From: Rhodoferax sp.
Lineage (GTDB): Bacteria > Pseudomonadota > Gammaproteobacteria > Burkholderiales > Burkholderiaceae
NCBI GenBank assembly: GCA_028292075.1
Contig: JAQGNA010000489.1
Coordinates: forward strand, 1-6,283
Length of the DNA: 6,283 nucleotides
Reading direction: 5' to 3'
Part shown: positions 1 to 5,234 of the stretch, piece by piece
How positions within the stretch are numbered: position 1 is the first letter of the stretch
Layout: every line of letters begins with the position of its first letter
Notes under the pieces: generated by a model
Databases searched by the model: none
Seen by the model: the letters and a program-made list of their open reading frames with translations, nothing else
What the model was told of the DNA's origin: nothing
Translations under genes and position numbers: made by a program

Positions 1-417
1 CAGCGCATGCACCAGGCTCGAGGCGGCGAGACCCGGCCCGTATGACACGGCGAACGGCAGCAGGAAGGCCAGAGACCAGGCAGCGGCGACCTTGCCGAAG
101 TGGTGGTGCCAGAAGGCCGGGGTCAAAAGCGGGCAAAGTGCGATCGACAGCAGGATGCCGGCAAAGGGCAGGCCCCACCAGGCCGACAACTGATCGCCCG
201 GCACTTCGGCCGCCATGGCCAGCCCGGGTGCCGAAAGGCACAGGGCCAGCACCAGGCCAGGCACAACGGCCCCGCGCAAGCCTCTGGCCGACCGCGTGGG
301 GGCAGGCGTCACCGACTGCCCATCGATCTTTGTGCCGAAACTGCAGTCGGGTCCGCTGGAGAAGCGGCTGGAGATGCAGATGGGGAGGTCGAGGGGCACG
401 TCAGCGGGTCCCTTCAT
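1..417 (-). CDS. Sodium:proton antiporter / CitMHS-like ion transporter, N-terminal part (truncated by window edge)
   Basis: The frame is open from an ATG at 417 to the window edge, giving 139 residues of a longer membrane protein. Residues 1-45 are polar and poorly conserved in character. Residues 47-69 form a hydrophobic signal or first helix ending in an A-M-A type site before AEVPG. Then come a [14 protein letters not shown] helix (about 80-93), a PLL-x4-WHHHFGK loop (about 96-109) and another helix (about 110-123). The WWGLPFAG...WHHHFGK block is what I associate with proteobacterial transporters annotated as sodium:proton antiporters (CitMHS-like, ion transporter superfamily). The assignment is by memory of the family, not by a search. 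The ATG overlaps the pncB stop (ATGA), which suggests translational coupling. The start is uncertain: a GTG at 396 or a TTG at 279 would remove much of the polar leader, and the TTG start would leave an ordinary signal peptide. The transported ion cannot be told from this fragment. Confidence 0.65.
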   Translation of the reverse strand, partial: MKGPADVPLDLPICISSRFSSGPDCSFGTKIDGQSVTPAPTRSARGLRGAVVPGLVLALCLSAPGLAMAAEVPGDQLSAWWGLPFAGILLSIALCPLLTPAFWHHHFGKVAAAWSLAFLLPFAVSYGPGLAASSLVHAL

Positions 418-1610
418 ACCGGGCTGGCAATGTCGAACACCTGGCGCAGATAGGCCAGGTACTTCTCGTCCTCGCACATGTTCTTGGACGGCGTGTCAGA
501 CAGCTTGGCCACCGGCTGGCCGTTGCAGCGCACCATCTTGATGACGATCTGCAGCGGCACATGCGCTGGCGGATCACCCATGTCGTTGGTCAGGTTGGTG
601 CCGATGCCAAAGGCCAGCAGGCAGCGGCCCTGGAACTGGCGGTACAGCTCGATGGTGCGCGGCACGGTCAGGCCGTCGCTGAAGATCAGGGTCTTGGTGA
701 GCGGGTCGACGCGGTTCTTGCGGTAATGCGCGATCAGGCGCTCGCCCCACTGGAACGGGTCACCGCTGTCGTGGCGGGCGCCGTCGAACAGCTTGCAGAA
801 GTACATGTCGAAGTCGCGCAGAAAGGCGTCCATGCCGTAGACGTCGCTCAGCGCGATGCCCAGGTCGCCGCGGTATTCCTTGGCCCACGATTCGAAGCCG
901 AACACCTGGCTGTCGCGCAGCCGTGGGCCGAGCGCCTGGCAGGCCTGCAGGTACTCATGGGCCATGGTGCCCAGCGGCGTAAGGCCGAGCTTCATGGCGA
1001 ACAACACGTTGCTGGTGCCGGCGAACTGCCCCTGCGCACCAGCGCCGAGCTTGGCCACCAGCACGCGCAGCACCTCTTCATGCCAGGCCTTGCTGAAGCG
1101 CCGCCGGGTGCCGTAGTCGGCGATCTTCAGCTCGCTCAGGCCTTCCACCTGCAGTTGGCCGATCTTGGTGTCGAGGCGCCGCCGGCCTTCGATGAAGTCG
1201 GGCACCTTCTGGGTGTTGCGGAAGTACACCTCGTTGATGATCGCCAGCACCGGAATCTCGAACAGGATGGTGTGCAGCCACGGCCCCTTGATCGAGATCT
1301 CGATCTCGCCCGACGGCAACGGTGTGACGGTGATGTACTTCTCGTTGAGCCGGAAGATGCCCAGAAAGTCGATGAAGTCGCTCTTGATGAAGCGCATCGA
1401 CCTCAAGTAGTTGAGCTCGGCGTCCTGGAACTGCAGGCTGCAGAGCGAACGGATCTCGTCGCGGATCTCGCTCGCGTAGGGCGCCAGTTGCGCGCCGGGG
1501 TTGCGGCACTTGAACCTGTATTCGACCTGGGCGCCGGGGAACTGATGCAGCACCACCTGCATCATGGTGAACTTGTAGAGGTCGGTGTCGAGCAGGCTGG
1601 TGATGATCAT
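414..1610 (-). CDS. pncB: Nicotinate phosphoribosyltransferase (NAPRTase)
   Basis: This cytosolic enzyme of the Preiss-Handler NAD salvage route makes nicotinate mononucleotide from nicotinate and PRPP, with ATP hydrolysis. The product is 398 residues, close to the roughly 400 of the enterobacterial enzyme. Visible family landmarks are the N-terminal [13 protein letters not shown] (residues 6-18), YGTRRRFS (166-173), GTMAHEY (214-220, with His218 matching the position of the phosphorylated histidine of enterobacterial PncB), GARHDSGDP (277-285, a substrate/PRPP region) and [10 protein letters not shown] (334-343). The ATG at 1610 is chosen because the family N-terminus begins at [12 protein letters not shown]; the frame continues upstream for 48 codons of non-homologous sequence. 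A GGAG lies far upstream (1628-1631), inside a possible hairpin. The stop overlaps the start of the downstream transporter by 4 bases, so the two are probably one transcript. All key motifs are intact. Confidence 0.97.
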   Translation of the reverse strand: MIITSLLDTDLYKFTMMQVVLHQFPGAQVEYRFKCRNPGAQLAPYASEIRDEIRSLCSLQFQDAELNYLRSMRFIKSDFIDFLGIFRLNEKYITVTPLPSGEIEISIKGPWLHTILFEIPVLAIINEVYFRNTQKVPDFIEGRRRLDTKIGQLQVEGLSELKIADYGTRRRFSKAWHEEVLRVLVAKLGAGAQGQFAGTSNVLFAMKLGLTPLGTMAHEYLQACQALGPRLRDSQVFGFESWAKEYRGDLGIALSDVYGMDAFLRDFDMYFCKLFDGARHDSGDPFQWGERLIAHYRKNRVDPLTKTLIFSDGLTVPRTIELYRQFQGRCLLAFGIGTNLTNDMGDPPAHVPLQIVIKMVRCNGQPVAKLSDTPSKNMCEDEKYLAYLRQVFDIASPV

Positions 1611-1614
1611 GGTG

Positions 1615-1635
1615 AAGCGGGCCCGCGCTCCGCTT
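1615..1635 (-). promoter_or_regulatory. Possible structured ribosome-binding region of pncB
   Basis: Read on the minus strand, AAGCGG (1635-1630) can pair with CCGCTT (1620-1615) around a 9-nt loop. A perfect 10-bp palindrome GCGGGCCCGC lies across 1617-1626. The only purine-rich Shine-Dalgarno-like string, GGAG at 1631-1628, is partly in the left arm and sits about 17 nt from the ATG, too far for a normal site unless the hairpin shortens the distance. Whether this folds or matters is inference; GC-rich DNA makes chance stems common. Confidence 0.25.
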
Positions 1636-1890
1636 GTCCATTGCGGTAGGCAGGTGACCCTGTTGAATGAACCGTCATTGTGGCATTGCCCGGCTTTCCG
1701 CCTCGGCAGCCGCAACGGGCGGTGCTGGATCTTCGCCGCGCTGCACCGCAACACGACAGTGTCGGCTTAAGACTACGCCCTGCGCCCGGCGTGTCCTACC
1801 GATCCCGGCCGCGCGCTTGCCTACAGTGGGCACACGCCGAAAGCAGAAGTCTCCAGACGATGCGGACGGCGCGGTACCACCGTCAGAAAA

Positions 1891-1896
1891 AAGGAG
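1891..1896 (+). promoter_or_regulatory. Ribosome binding site of the CsbD-family gene
   Basis: AAGGAG sits 6 nt before the ATG at 1903, after a run of six A's. It is the strongest Shine-Dalgarno in the window and fixes the start of the small CsbD gene. It suggests high translation, as expected for an abundant stress protein. Confidence 0.85.
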
Positions 1897-1902
1897 ATCG
1901 AC

Positions 1903-2124
1903 ATGAACAACGACCGCATGCAGGGCAACTGGACGGAATTCAAAGGCAAGCTCAAGGAACAGTGGGGCAAGCTGACCGACGACGACCTGGACGTCGTGCA
2001 GGGCCAGCGTGAACAGCTGCTGGGCCGCCTCCAGGAACGCCATGGCTACACCAAGGAAGTCGCACACCACGAAGTGCTTGCCTGGGAAAAGAAAAACCCA
2101 AGCTTCTTCTTCGAAAAGTCTTGA
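1903..2124 (+). CDS. CsbD-family stress response protein
   Basis: A 73-residue, highly charged cytosolic protein. The family pattern is clear: GNWTEFKGKLKEQWGKL (residues 8-24), then TDDDLDVVQGQREQLLGRLQ, then an ERHGYTKEVAHHEV stretch and an AWEKK C-terminus. This is the normal CsbD (YjbJ-like) length and layout. Such proteins are small helical proteins of unknown molecular role that are strongly induced by general stress: sigmaB in Bacillus, and stationary phase or osmotic stress in enterobacteria. The ATG is supported by an excellent AAGGAG. The stop is 56 bases before the next gene on the same strand, with no terminator between, so the two are plausibly co-transcribed. The terminal NPSFFFEKS is a slightly unusual aromatic tail. 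A sigmaS-like -10 upstream (1820-1827) would fit the stress role but is weak. Confidence 0.93.
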   Translation: MNNDRMQGNWTEFKGKLKEQWGKLTDDDLDVVQGQREQLLGRLQERHGYTKEVAHHEVLAWEKKNPSFFFEKS

Positions 2125-2180
2125 ACATTCGCCCCCCCTTTTTGACTCTCCAACGCTCCCAACGATAAGAAAGAAACATC

Positions 2181-2774
2181 ATGAACAACATTTCTAAAAA
2201 CACCCGCATGACCATGCTTGCCATCGCCATGTCCCTCGGCTGCGCAACCGGCGCCATGGCCATGACGTCGGCAGAGCACAAGGCTCAGAACAGCCGCATC
2301 GAAGCCGATTACAAGGCCGCCCGCGACAAGTGCGGTTCGCTCAGCGCCAATGCCAAGGACATCTGCATGTCCGAAGCCAAGGGCGCCGAGAAGGTTGCCA
2401 AGGCCGAACTGGCTGTTCAGTACAAGCCAAGCGCCAAGAACGATGTCAAGGTGCGTGAAGCGAAGGCTGATGCAGCGTACGACACCGCCAAGGAAAAGTG
2501 CGACGACCAGACCGGCAATGCAAAGGACGTCTGCGTGAAGGATGCCAAGGCAGCCCACACCTCCGCCCTGGGCGCCGCCAAGGTGGCAGACGCCGGCATG
2601 AGCAAGACCAATGGTGCCAACGCCAAGACCGCCAAGGTCGCGGAAGCCCGCCAGGAGGCTACGGCCGACACGCGCAAGGCCCAGTACGCTGCGGCCAAGG
2701 AGCGTTGCGATGCCATGTCGGGCAATGCGAAGGACGCCTGCGTCGCCGACGCGAAGACCAAGTACGGCATGTGA
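2181..2774 (+). CDS. Secreted three-repeat C-x10-C protein of unknown function
   Basis: A 197-residue protein without an assigned function. Residues 1-27 form a signal peptide: basic start, TMLAIAMSLGCATGAMA core, and AMA at 25-27 as a signal peptidase I site, so it is probably periplasmic. The mature part is rich in Ala, Lys and Asp and likely helical. It contains three equal 24-residue units starting at Tyr44, Tyr100 and Tyr169, with pattern Y-x2-A-[KR]-x-[KR]-C-x5-NAKD-x-C-x3-AK. The six mature cysteines are therefore three C-x10-C pairs (51/62, 107/118, 176/187), likely disulfides tying helical hairpins in the oxidising periplasm, though metal binding cannot be excluded. Linkers between units are Ala/Lys-rich and differ in length (56 and 69 residues from unit to unit). 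Such proteins may be annotated as TolA-like because of composition, which I regard as uninformative. It follows csbD by 56 bases and ends at a terminator. A weak AAGAAAG precedes the ATG. Confidence 0.85.
   Translation: MNNISKNTRMTMLAIAMSLGCATGAMAMTSAEHKAQNSRIEADYKAARDKCGSLSANAKDICMSEAKGAEKVAKAELAVQYKPSAKNDVKVREAKADAAYDTAKEKCDDQTGNAKDVCVKDAKAAHTSALGAAKVADAGMSKTNGANAKTAKVAEARQEATADTRKAQYAAAKERCDAMSGNAKDACVADAKTKYGM
2310..2381 (+). repeat. Protein repeat unit 1 (C-x10-C module)
   Basis: Encodes residues 44-67 of the secreted repeat protein. It starts at Tyr44, with Cys51, Asn57-Ala-Lys-Asp60, Cys62 and Ala66-Lys67. It aligns without gaps to the units at 2478 and 2685. Confidence 0.85.
2478..2549 (+). 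repeat. Protein repeat unit 2 (C-x10-C module)
   Basis: Encodes residues 100-123: Tyr100, Cys107, GNAKD at 112-116, Cys118 and AK at 122-123. It is closer to unit 3 than to unit 1, sharing a GNAKD core where unit 1 has ANAKD. Confidence 0.85.
2685..2756 (+). repeat. Protein repeat unit 3 (C-x10-C module)
   Basis: Encodes residues 169-192: Tyr169, Cys176, GNAKD at 181-185, Cys187 and AK at 191-192. Only five residues follow, so the protein ends almost exactly at the module boundary. Confidence 0.85.
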
Positions 2775-2780
2775 TGAACC

Positions 2781-2796
2781 GATGGCTTCGGCCATC
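2781..2796 (+). other. UUCG-tetraloop hairpin just after the repeat-protein gene
   Basis: GATGGC-TTCG-GCCATC is a perfect 6-bp stem closed by the very stable cUUCGg tetraloop, 6 bases after the stop codon. There is no T-run after it, so it is not an intrinsic terminator by itself. It could protect the 3' end of the mRNA or act as a pause ahead of the real terminator at 2862-2898. Confidence 0.55.
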
Positions 2797-2858
2797 CGTC
2801 ACACCATCGGCGCGCCTCCGGGCGACCGACACGATTGAAGGTTGAAGGGCGAAAGCCG

Positions 2859-3401
2859 CTAACCGTCCAGCGCCGCAAGGCCTGGACGGTCTTTTTTTGC
2901 CTCATCGACCGGCAGGGGCAGAGGCCGGGTGAGTGCCATGAGCACCTGCCGCAATGCTTCAGGCAACGGCGTGGGCTGTCGAGTCTCGCGGTCCACATAG
3001 ACATGGACAAAATGCCCTTGCGCCGCGGCCCTGGGCGAGCCCTCGGCAAACAGGCCGATCTCGTAGCGCACGCTCGACTGCCCCAGCTTCGCCACCCGCA
3101 GGCCCGCCTCCACCGTCTGCGGGAAAGCCAGCGGCGCAAAATAGTTGCACTGGGTTTCGATGACAAGCCCGATCACTGGGCCACTCTGAATGTCGAGTAC
3201 GCCCTGCTCGATCAGATGGCTGTTGACCAGCGTGTCGAACCAGCTGTAGTAGACGACGTTGTTGACATGGCCGTAGGCGTCGTTGTCGGCCCATCGGGTG
3301 CCGATGCGGCGAAACACCGGGTACGCCGTCCGCAACTCGGGCTGCAGGCGCTCGGCTTTGGCCGGCACAGTGGGTTTGGATTCACCAACGGATGACATCA
3401 T
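2859..3401 (-). CDS. Acyl-CoA thioesterase, 4HBT hotdog family (YbgC/FcbC type)
   Basis: A 180-residue single-domain hotdog-fold protein expected to hydrolyse acyl-CoA thioesters in the cytosol; the acyl group cannot be told from sequence. The family signature WADNDAYGHVNNVVYYSWFD occupies residues 37-56. Asp41 in D-x-x-G-H matches the catalytic aspartate of 4-hydroxybenzoyl-CoA thioesterase and YbgC. A VIETQCNYFAPLAFPQTVEAGLRV-like core follows at about 80-103, then the VRYEIGLF and GHFVHVYVD strands. The first 25 residues and the last 20 are extensions beyond the minimal domain. The ATG at 3401 overlaps the stop of the upstream deacetylase gene (ATGA); a second ATG follows at once (3398). 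There is no Shine-Dalgarno, which fits coupled re-initiation. The last codons double as the stem of the opposing plus-strand terminator, so the final LAALDG tail is constrained by RNA structure. Confidence 0.9.
   Translation of the reverse strand: MMSSVGESKPTVPAKAERLQPELRTAYPVFRRIGTRWADNDAYGHVNNVVYYSWFDTLVNSHLIEQGVLDIQSGPVIGLVIETQCNYFAPLAFPQTVEAGLRVAKLGQSSVRYEIGLFAEGSPRAAAQGHFVHVYVDRETRQPTPLPEALRQVLMALTRPLPLPVDEAKKDRPGLAALDG
2862..2898 (+). terminator. Intrinsic terminator of the csbD / repeat-protein unit
   Basis: A 9-bp stem ACCGTCCAG (2862-2870) pairs with CTGGACGGT (2882-2890). Inside it, GCC (2872-2874) pairs with GGC (2879-2881) around a GCAA tetraloop, with C2871 bulged. A run of seven T's follows at 2892-2898. 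On the minus strand there is no T-run after the stem, so it works only for plus-strand transcription. It lies inside the last codons of the convergent thioesterase gene. Confidence 0.9.
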
Positions 3402-4339
3402 GCGGCCAGATTCTGCCAGCGCCGCCAGGCCTGCAGCGCAGCATGGTAGGTGTGGATCTGCACCTGCACGGTTTCCTCGATGCGGACACCGTAGCCCCCC
3501 GCCATGGCAAAAGCCAGGGGCAGGCGCCGGTCGAAAGCCCAGGCGAAGACCTTTTCGTCGCGGGCAGCCAGGCCGCCGAAGCTCAGCTTGAGCCGGCCGA
3601 GGCGGTCACCCATGAACGGGTCCGCGCCGGCCAGGTAGATGAGCGCGTCTGGCTCGAAGCGCTGGTCGAGTTTGGTCAGCGCCTGGTCGAGCGCCCGGTG
3701 ATAGGCCGCGTCGTCGCAGCCATCGGGCAGTTCGACGTCGAGATCGCTCCTTTCCTTCTGAAAAGGAAAATTGCGCGCCCCATGCAGCGACAAAGTAAAC
3801 ACTGAAGGGTCATCCTCGAAGATGGAAGCCGTGCCATTGCCTTGGTGTACATCGAGGTCGATCACGGCCACCCGCAGCGGCTGCCGGTGCTGCCGTCCCC
3901 ATTCGGCTTGCATCAGGCGGGCGGCCACCGCCGCGTCGTTGAACACGCAAAACCCGCCGCCGCGGTCGGCATGGGCATGGTGCGTGCCGCCGGCCAGGTT
4001 GGCCGCCACCCCACCGCCCTGCAGCGCATGGCGCAAGGCCGCCACGGTGGCGCCGGCCGACCGGCGCGAGCGTTCCACCATCGCATCGCTCCATGGGAAG
4101 CCGATGTCGCGCATCATTTTGGGATGCGATGTCTGGATGCTGCCGTCGGCCAGCGCCTGGACATAGGAAGGCGCGTGGGCCAGGGCCAGTTCGCCGTCAC
4201 TGGCGCGGGATGCTTCGAGCAACTGCACTTCGGGAAGCTCGACGCACACCCGATCGCGCAGCATGCGGTACTTCTGCATCGGAAAGCGATGGCCCTCTGG
4301 CAGTGGCAAAACGAAGTGATCGGAGTAGTACGCGCGCAT
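3398..4339 (-). CDS. Histone deacetylase family protein (class-IV-like, zinc amidohydrolase)
   Basis: A 313-residue, full-length single arginase/deacetylase-fold domain. Bacterial relatives remove acetyl groups from small amines or proteins; the true substrate is unknown here. Active-site parts are all visible: the His pair 120-121 in [18 protein letters not shown] (127-135), [10 protein letters not shown] (161-170) supplying zinc ligands Asp163 and His165, AGADP (237-241) supplying zinc ligand Asp240, and the GGYG loop with the catalytic-type Tyr283. The DVHQGNGT wording resembles HDAC11-like (class IV) and related bacterial enzymes more than class I or II. The start [20 protein letters not shown] is the usual family N-terminus. 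There is no clear Shine-Dalgarno. Its stop overlaps the start of the thioesterase by 4 bases, so the two form a coupled pair. It diverges from the phasin gene across a 204-base region that carries the PhaR-like site nearest to it at 4394. Confidence 0.92.
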   Translation of the reverse strand: MRAYYSDHFVLPLPEGHRFPMQKYRMLRDRVCVELPEVQLLEASRASDGELALAHAPSYVQALADGSIQTSHPKMMRDIGFPWSDAMVERSRRSAGATVAALRHALQGGGVAANLAGGTHHAHADRGGGFCVFNDAAVAARLMQAEWGRQHRQPLRVAVIDLDVHQGNGTASIFEDDPSVFTLSLHGARNFPFQKERSDLDVELPDGCDDAAYHRALDQALTKLDQRFEPDALIYLAGADPFMGDRLGRLKLSFGGLAARDEKVFAWAFDRRLPLAFAMAGGYGVRIEETVQVQIHTYHAALQAWRRWQNLAA

Positions 4340-4393
4340 GGGGAATTGTGTCGTGGCGCAAGATGGCGGGAAATTAGGAGGCGTGCCCTAATA

Positions 4394-4408
4394 TGTTGCA
4401 GCGCAGCA
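4394..4408. promoter_or_regulatory. Putative PhaR operator O1 (upstream of the phasin promoter)
   Basis: TGTTGCAGCGCAGCA fits TGYTGC-N3-GCARCA, an imperfect palindrome of the CTGC-N3-GCAG type described for PhaR regulators of PHB genes. It ends 9 bases before the -35 hexamer of the phasin promoter and 55 bases from the HDAC-like start codon, so it could also touch the divergent promoter. It is the near-exact inverse of O2 (14 of 15 bases). The assignment to PhaR is inference from the motif and the target gene. Confidence 0.6.
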
Positions 4409-4416
4409 AAAAAGGG

Positions 4417-4444
4417 TTGCAAGCGCTGGCACCGTCTCTATAAT
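4417..4444 (+). promoter_or_regulatory. Sigma70-type promoter of the phasin gene
   Basis: TTGCAA (4417-4422) and a perfect TATAAT (4439-4444) are separated by 16 bases, predicting a start near 4451 and a leader of about 93 nt. In this GC-rich window this is the best promoter match, as expected for a very abundant granule protein. It lies exactly between the two putative PhaR operators. Confidence 0.8.
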
Positions 4445-4452
4445 TCGATCCA

Positions 4453-4467
4453 TGCTGCACTGCAACA
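4453..4467. promoter_or_regulatory. Putative PhaR operator O2 (at the phasin transcription start)
   Basis: TGCTGCACTGCAACA fits the same TGYTGC-N3-GCARCA palindrome as O1. It begins about 2 bases after the predicted transcription start, so a bound repressor would block initiation or early elongation. Centres of O1 and O2 are 59 bp apart. Confidence 0.65.
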
Positions 4468-4470
4468 TGA

Positions 4471-4483
4471 CCGGAGTCTCCGG
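4471..4483 (+). other. Small palindrome in the phasin leader
   Basis: CCGGAGTCTCCGG is a perfect palindrome around one central base. It could fold into a short hairpin (5-bp stem, 3-base loop) near the 5' end of the phasin mRNA, a place where such stems stabilise transcripts, or it may be another protein site. No direct support for either. Confidence 0.3.
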
Positions 4484-4543
4484 CAAAGAACAGTAGGAGC
4501 AGACTTCTTGGTTCCCTCTTTTTTATTGACTGGAGATATTGAT

Positions 4544-5089
4544 ATGTTGACCGCAGAACAAATTTTGGCTTCCCACAAAGCAACCATGGAAACCCTGTTT
4601 GGCTTGACCAGCAAGGCTTTCGAAGGCGTGGAAAAGCTTGTCGAACTGAACGTGACCGCCTCCAAGGCCGCACTGACCGAAGCCGCAACGCATTCCCAGG
4701 CCGTCCTGAGCGTCAAGGATGCCCAGGAACTGTTGGCTCTGCAAGCCAGCATGCTGCAGCCCCTGGCTGAGAAGACCGCTGCTTACAGCCGTCACCTGTA
4801 TGACATCGCCCAAGGCACCGGTACCGAATTCACCAAGGCCATCGAGCAGCAAGCTTCCGACGCTCAGAAGAAGATCGCCGGAATGGTCGACAGCGCCGTC
4901 AAGAACGCACCGGCTGGCTCCGAGTCCGCCGTTGCCGTGATGAAGAGCGCCATGACCACCGCCAACAACGCTTTCGAATCCGTGCAGAAGGCTGTCAAGC
5001 AAGCTTCCGACGTTGCCGAAGCCAACTTCAAGGCTGTGGCCGCTACCGCCGTCAATGCCGGCGCTGCTGCTGCCCCCAAGAAGCGTTAA
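4544..5089 (+). CDS. phaP: Phasin, polyhydroxyalkanoate granule-associated protein
   Basis: A 181-residue phasin of the betaproteobacterial type, the main protein coat of PHB granules; it controls their number and size. The N-terminal half carries the family core: [20 protein letters not shown] (1-20), [16 protein letters not shown] (21-36), the [17 protein letters not shown] stretch (39-55), [11 protein letters not shown] (58-68), [18 protein letters not shown] (72-89) and [11 protein letters not shown] (93-103). The protein is helical, amphipathic, Ala/Lys-rich and without cysteine, ending in an Ala-rich [10 protein letters not shown] tail. The ATG at 4544 is chosen because [12 protein letters not shown] is the standard family start; GGAG (4532-4535) precedes it by 8 nt. 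An in-frame TTG at 4508, 8 nt after TAGGAG, could add 12 residues but breaks with the family. A consensus promoter flanked by PhaR-like operators and a strong terminator make it a single-gene unit. Confidence 0.95.
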   Translation: MLTAEQILASHKATMETLFGLTSKAFEGVEKLVELNVTASKAALTEAATHSQAVLSVKDAQELLALQASMLQPLAEKTAAYSRHLYDIAQGTGTEFTKAIEQQASDAQKKIAGMVDSAVKNAPAGSESAVAVMKSAMTTANNAFESVQKAVKQASDVAEANFKAVAATAVNAGAAAAPKKR

Positions 5090-5172
5090 TTCGGCTTTGA
5101 CTCACGAGCTCCGAGTTTTCAGAGAGTCTCCTCGGGTCCCTTCGTAGCTTCAGGGCTCAGGGATCCTTGCAG

Positions 5173-5201
5173 GGCCCCGTCGCAAGACGGGGCCTTTTTT
5201 T
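5173..5201 (+). terminator. Intrinsic terminator of the phasin gene
   Basis: GGCCCCGTC (5173-5181) pairs perfectly with GACGGGGCC (5186-5194) around a GCAA tetraloop, followed by seven T's (5195-5201). It begins 83 bases after the phasin stop. The minus strand lacks a T-run after the stem, so it serves the phasin only and not the convergent patatin gene. Confidence 0.95.
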
Positions 5202-5215
5202 ACGTCTGCACTTCC

Positions 5216-5230
5216 GGGGAACGCATCCCC
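5216..5230 (-). other. Short hairpin just downstream of the patatin-like gene
   Basis: GGGGA (5216-5220) pairs with TCCCC (5226-5230) around a 5-base loop, 5 to 19 bases beyond the patatin stop on the minus strand. No T-run follows on that strand, so this is at most a weak 3' stem; no other terminator for the patatin gene is visible. Confidence 0.3.
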
Positions 5231-5234
5231 ATCG

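Larger units (their letters stand above)
1611..1902. other. Divergent intergenic region between pncB and csbD
   Basis: This 292-base region separates leftward pncB from rightward csbD and must carry both promoters. No convincing consensus -35/-10 pair is visible for pncB. For csbD, CCTACAGT at 1820-1827 resembles a C-extended, sigmaS-type -10 (C at -13 before TACAGT) without a recognisable -35, which would put transcription start near 1834 and give a leader of about 70 nt. No open frame here has recognisable protein character. The promoter suggestion is weak; the region assignment itself is safe. Confidence 0.5.

Noticed and set aside
42..1649. Very long plus-strand open frame of 535 codons across the pncB region
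   Set aside because: It is antisense to pncB and the transporter fragment, which have clear family motifs. The product is rich in Arg, Ala, His and Gln with no domain, typical of the mirror frame of a GC-rich gene.
1681..1700. Sigma54-like TGGCAT string upstream of pncB/csbD
   Set aside because: The GC element is not at the required spacing after the GG, so the -24/-12 pattern fails.
2181..2261. Possible lipoprotein signal at Cys21 of the repeat protein
   Set aside because: The residues before Cys21 are MSLG, with Leu at -2 rather than -3, so not a standard lipobox. An AMA signal peptidase I site follows at 25-27.
2310..2756. Repeated DNA in the repeat-protein gene as a CRISPR or tandem DNA array
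   Set aside because: The repeats are protein-level modules with codon differences and unequal spacing (168 and 207 bases from unit to unit), inside one open frame.
2046..2795. 249-codon minus-strand frame, Gly/Leu/Val-rich and membrane-like
   Set aside because: It is antisense to the repeat protein; its repeated hydrophobic look mirrors the Ala/Lys/Asp codon repeats of the real gene.
3842..4543. Long upstream extension of the phasin frame (415 codons in total)
   Set aside because: The extra part is antisense to the HDAC-like gene and crosses the phasin promoter. The phasin family starts at MLTAEQ (4544).
4526..4550. TTGACT near the phasin start as a second promoter
   Set aside because: No -10 hexamer is found at a usable distance, and any start would fall inside the coding region.
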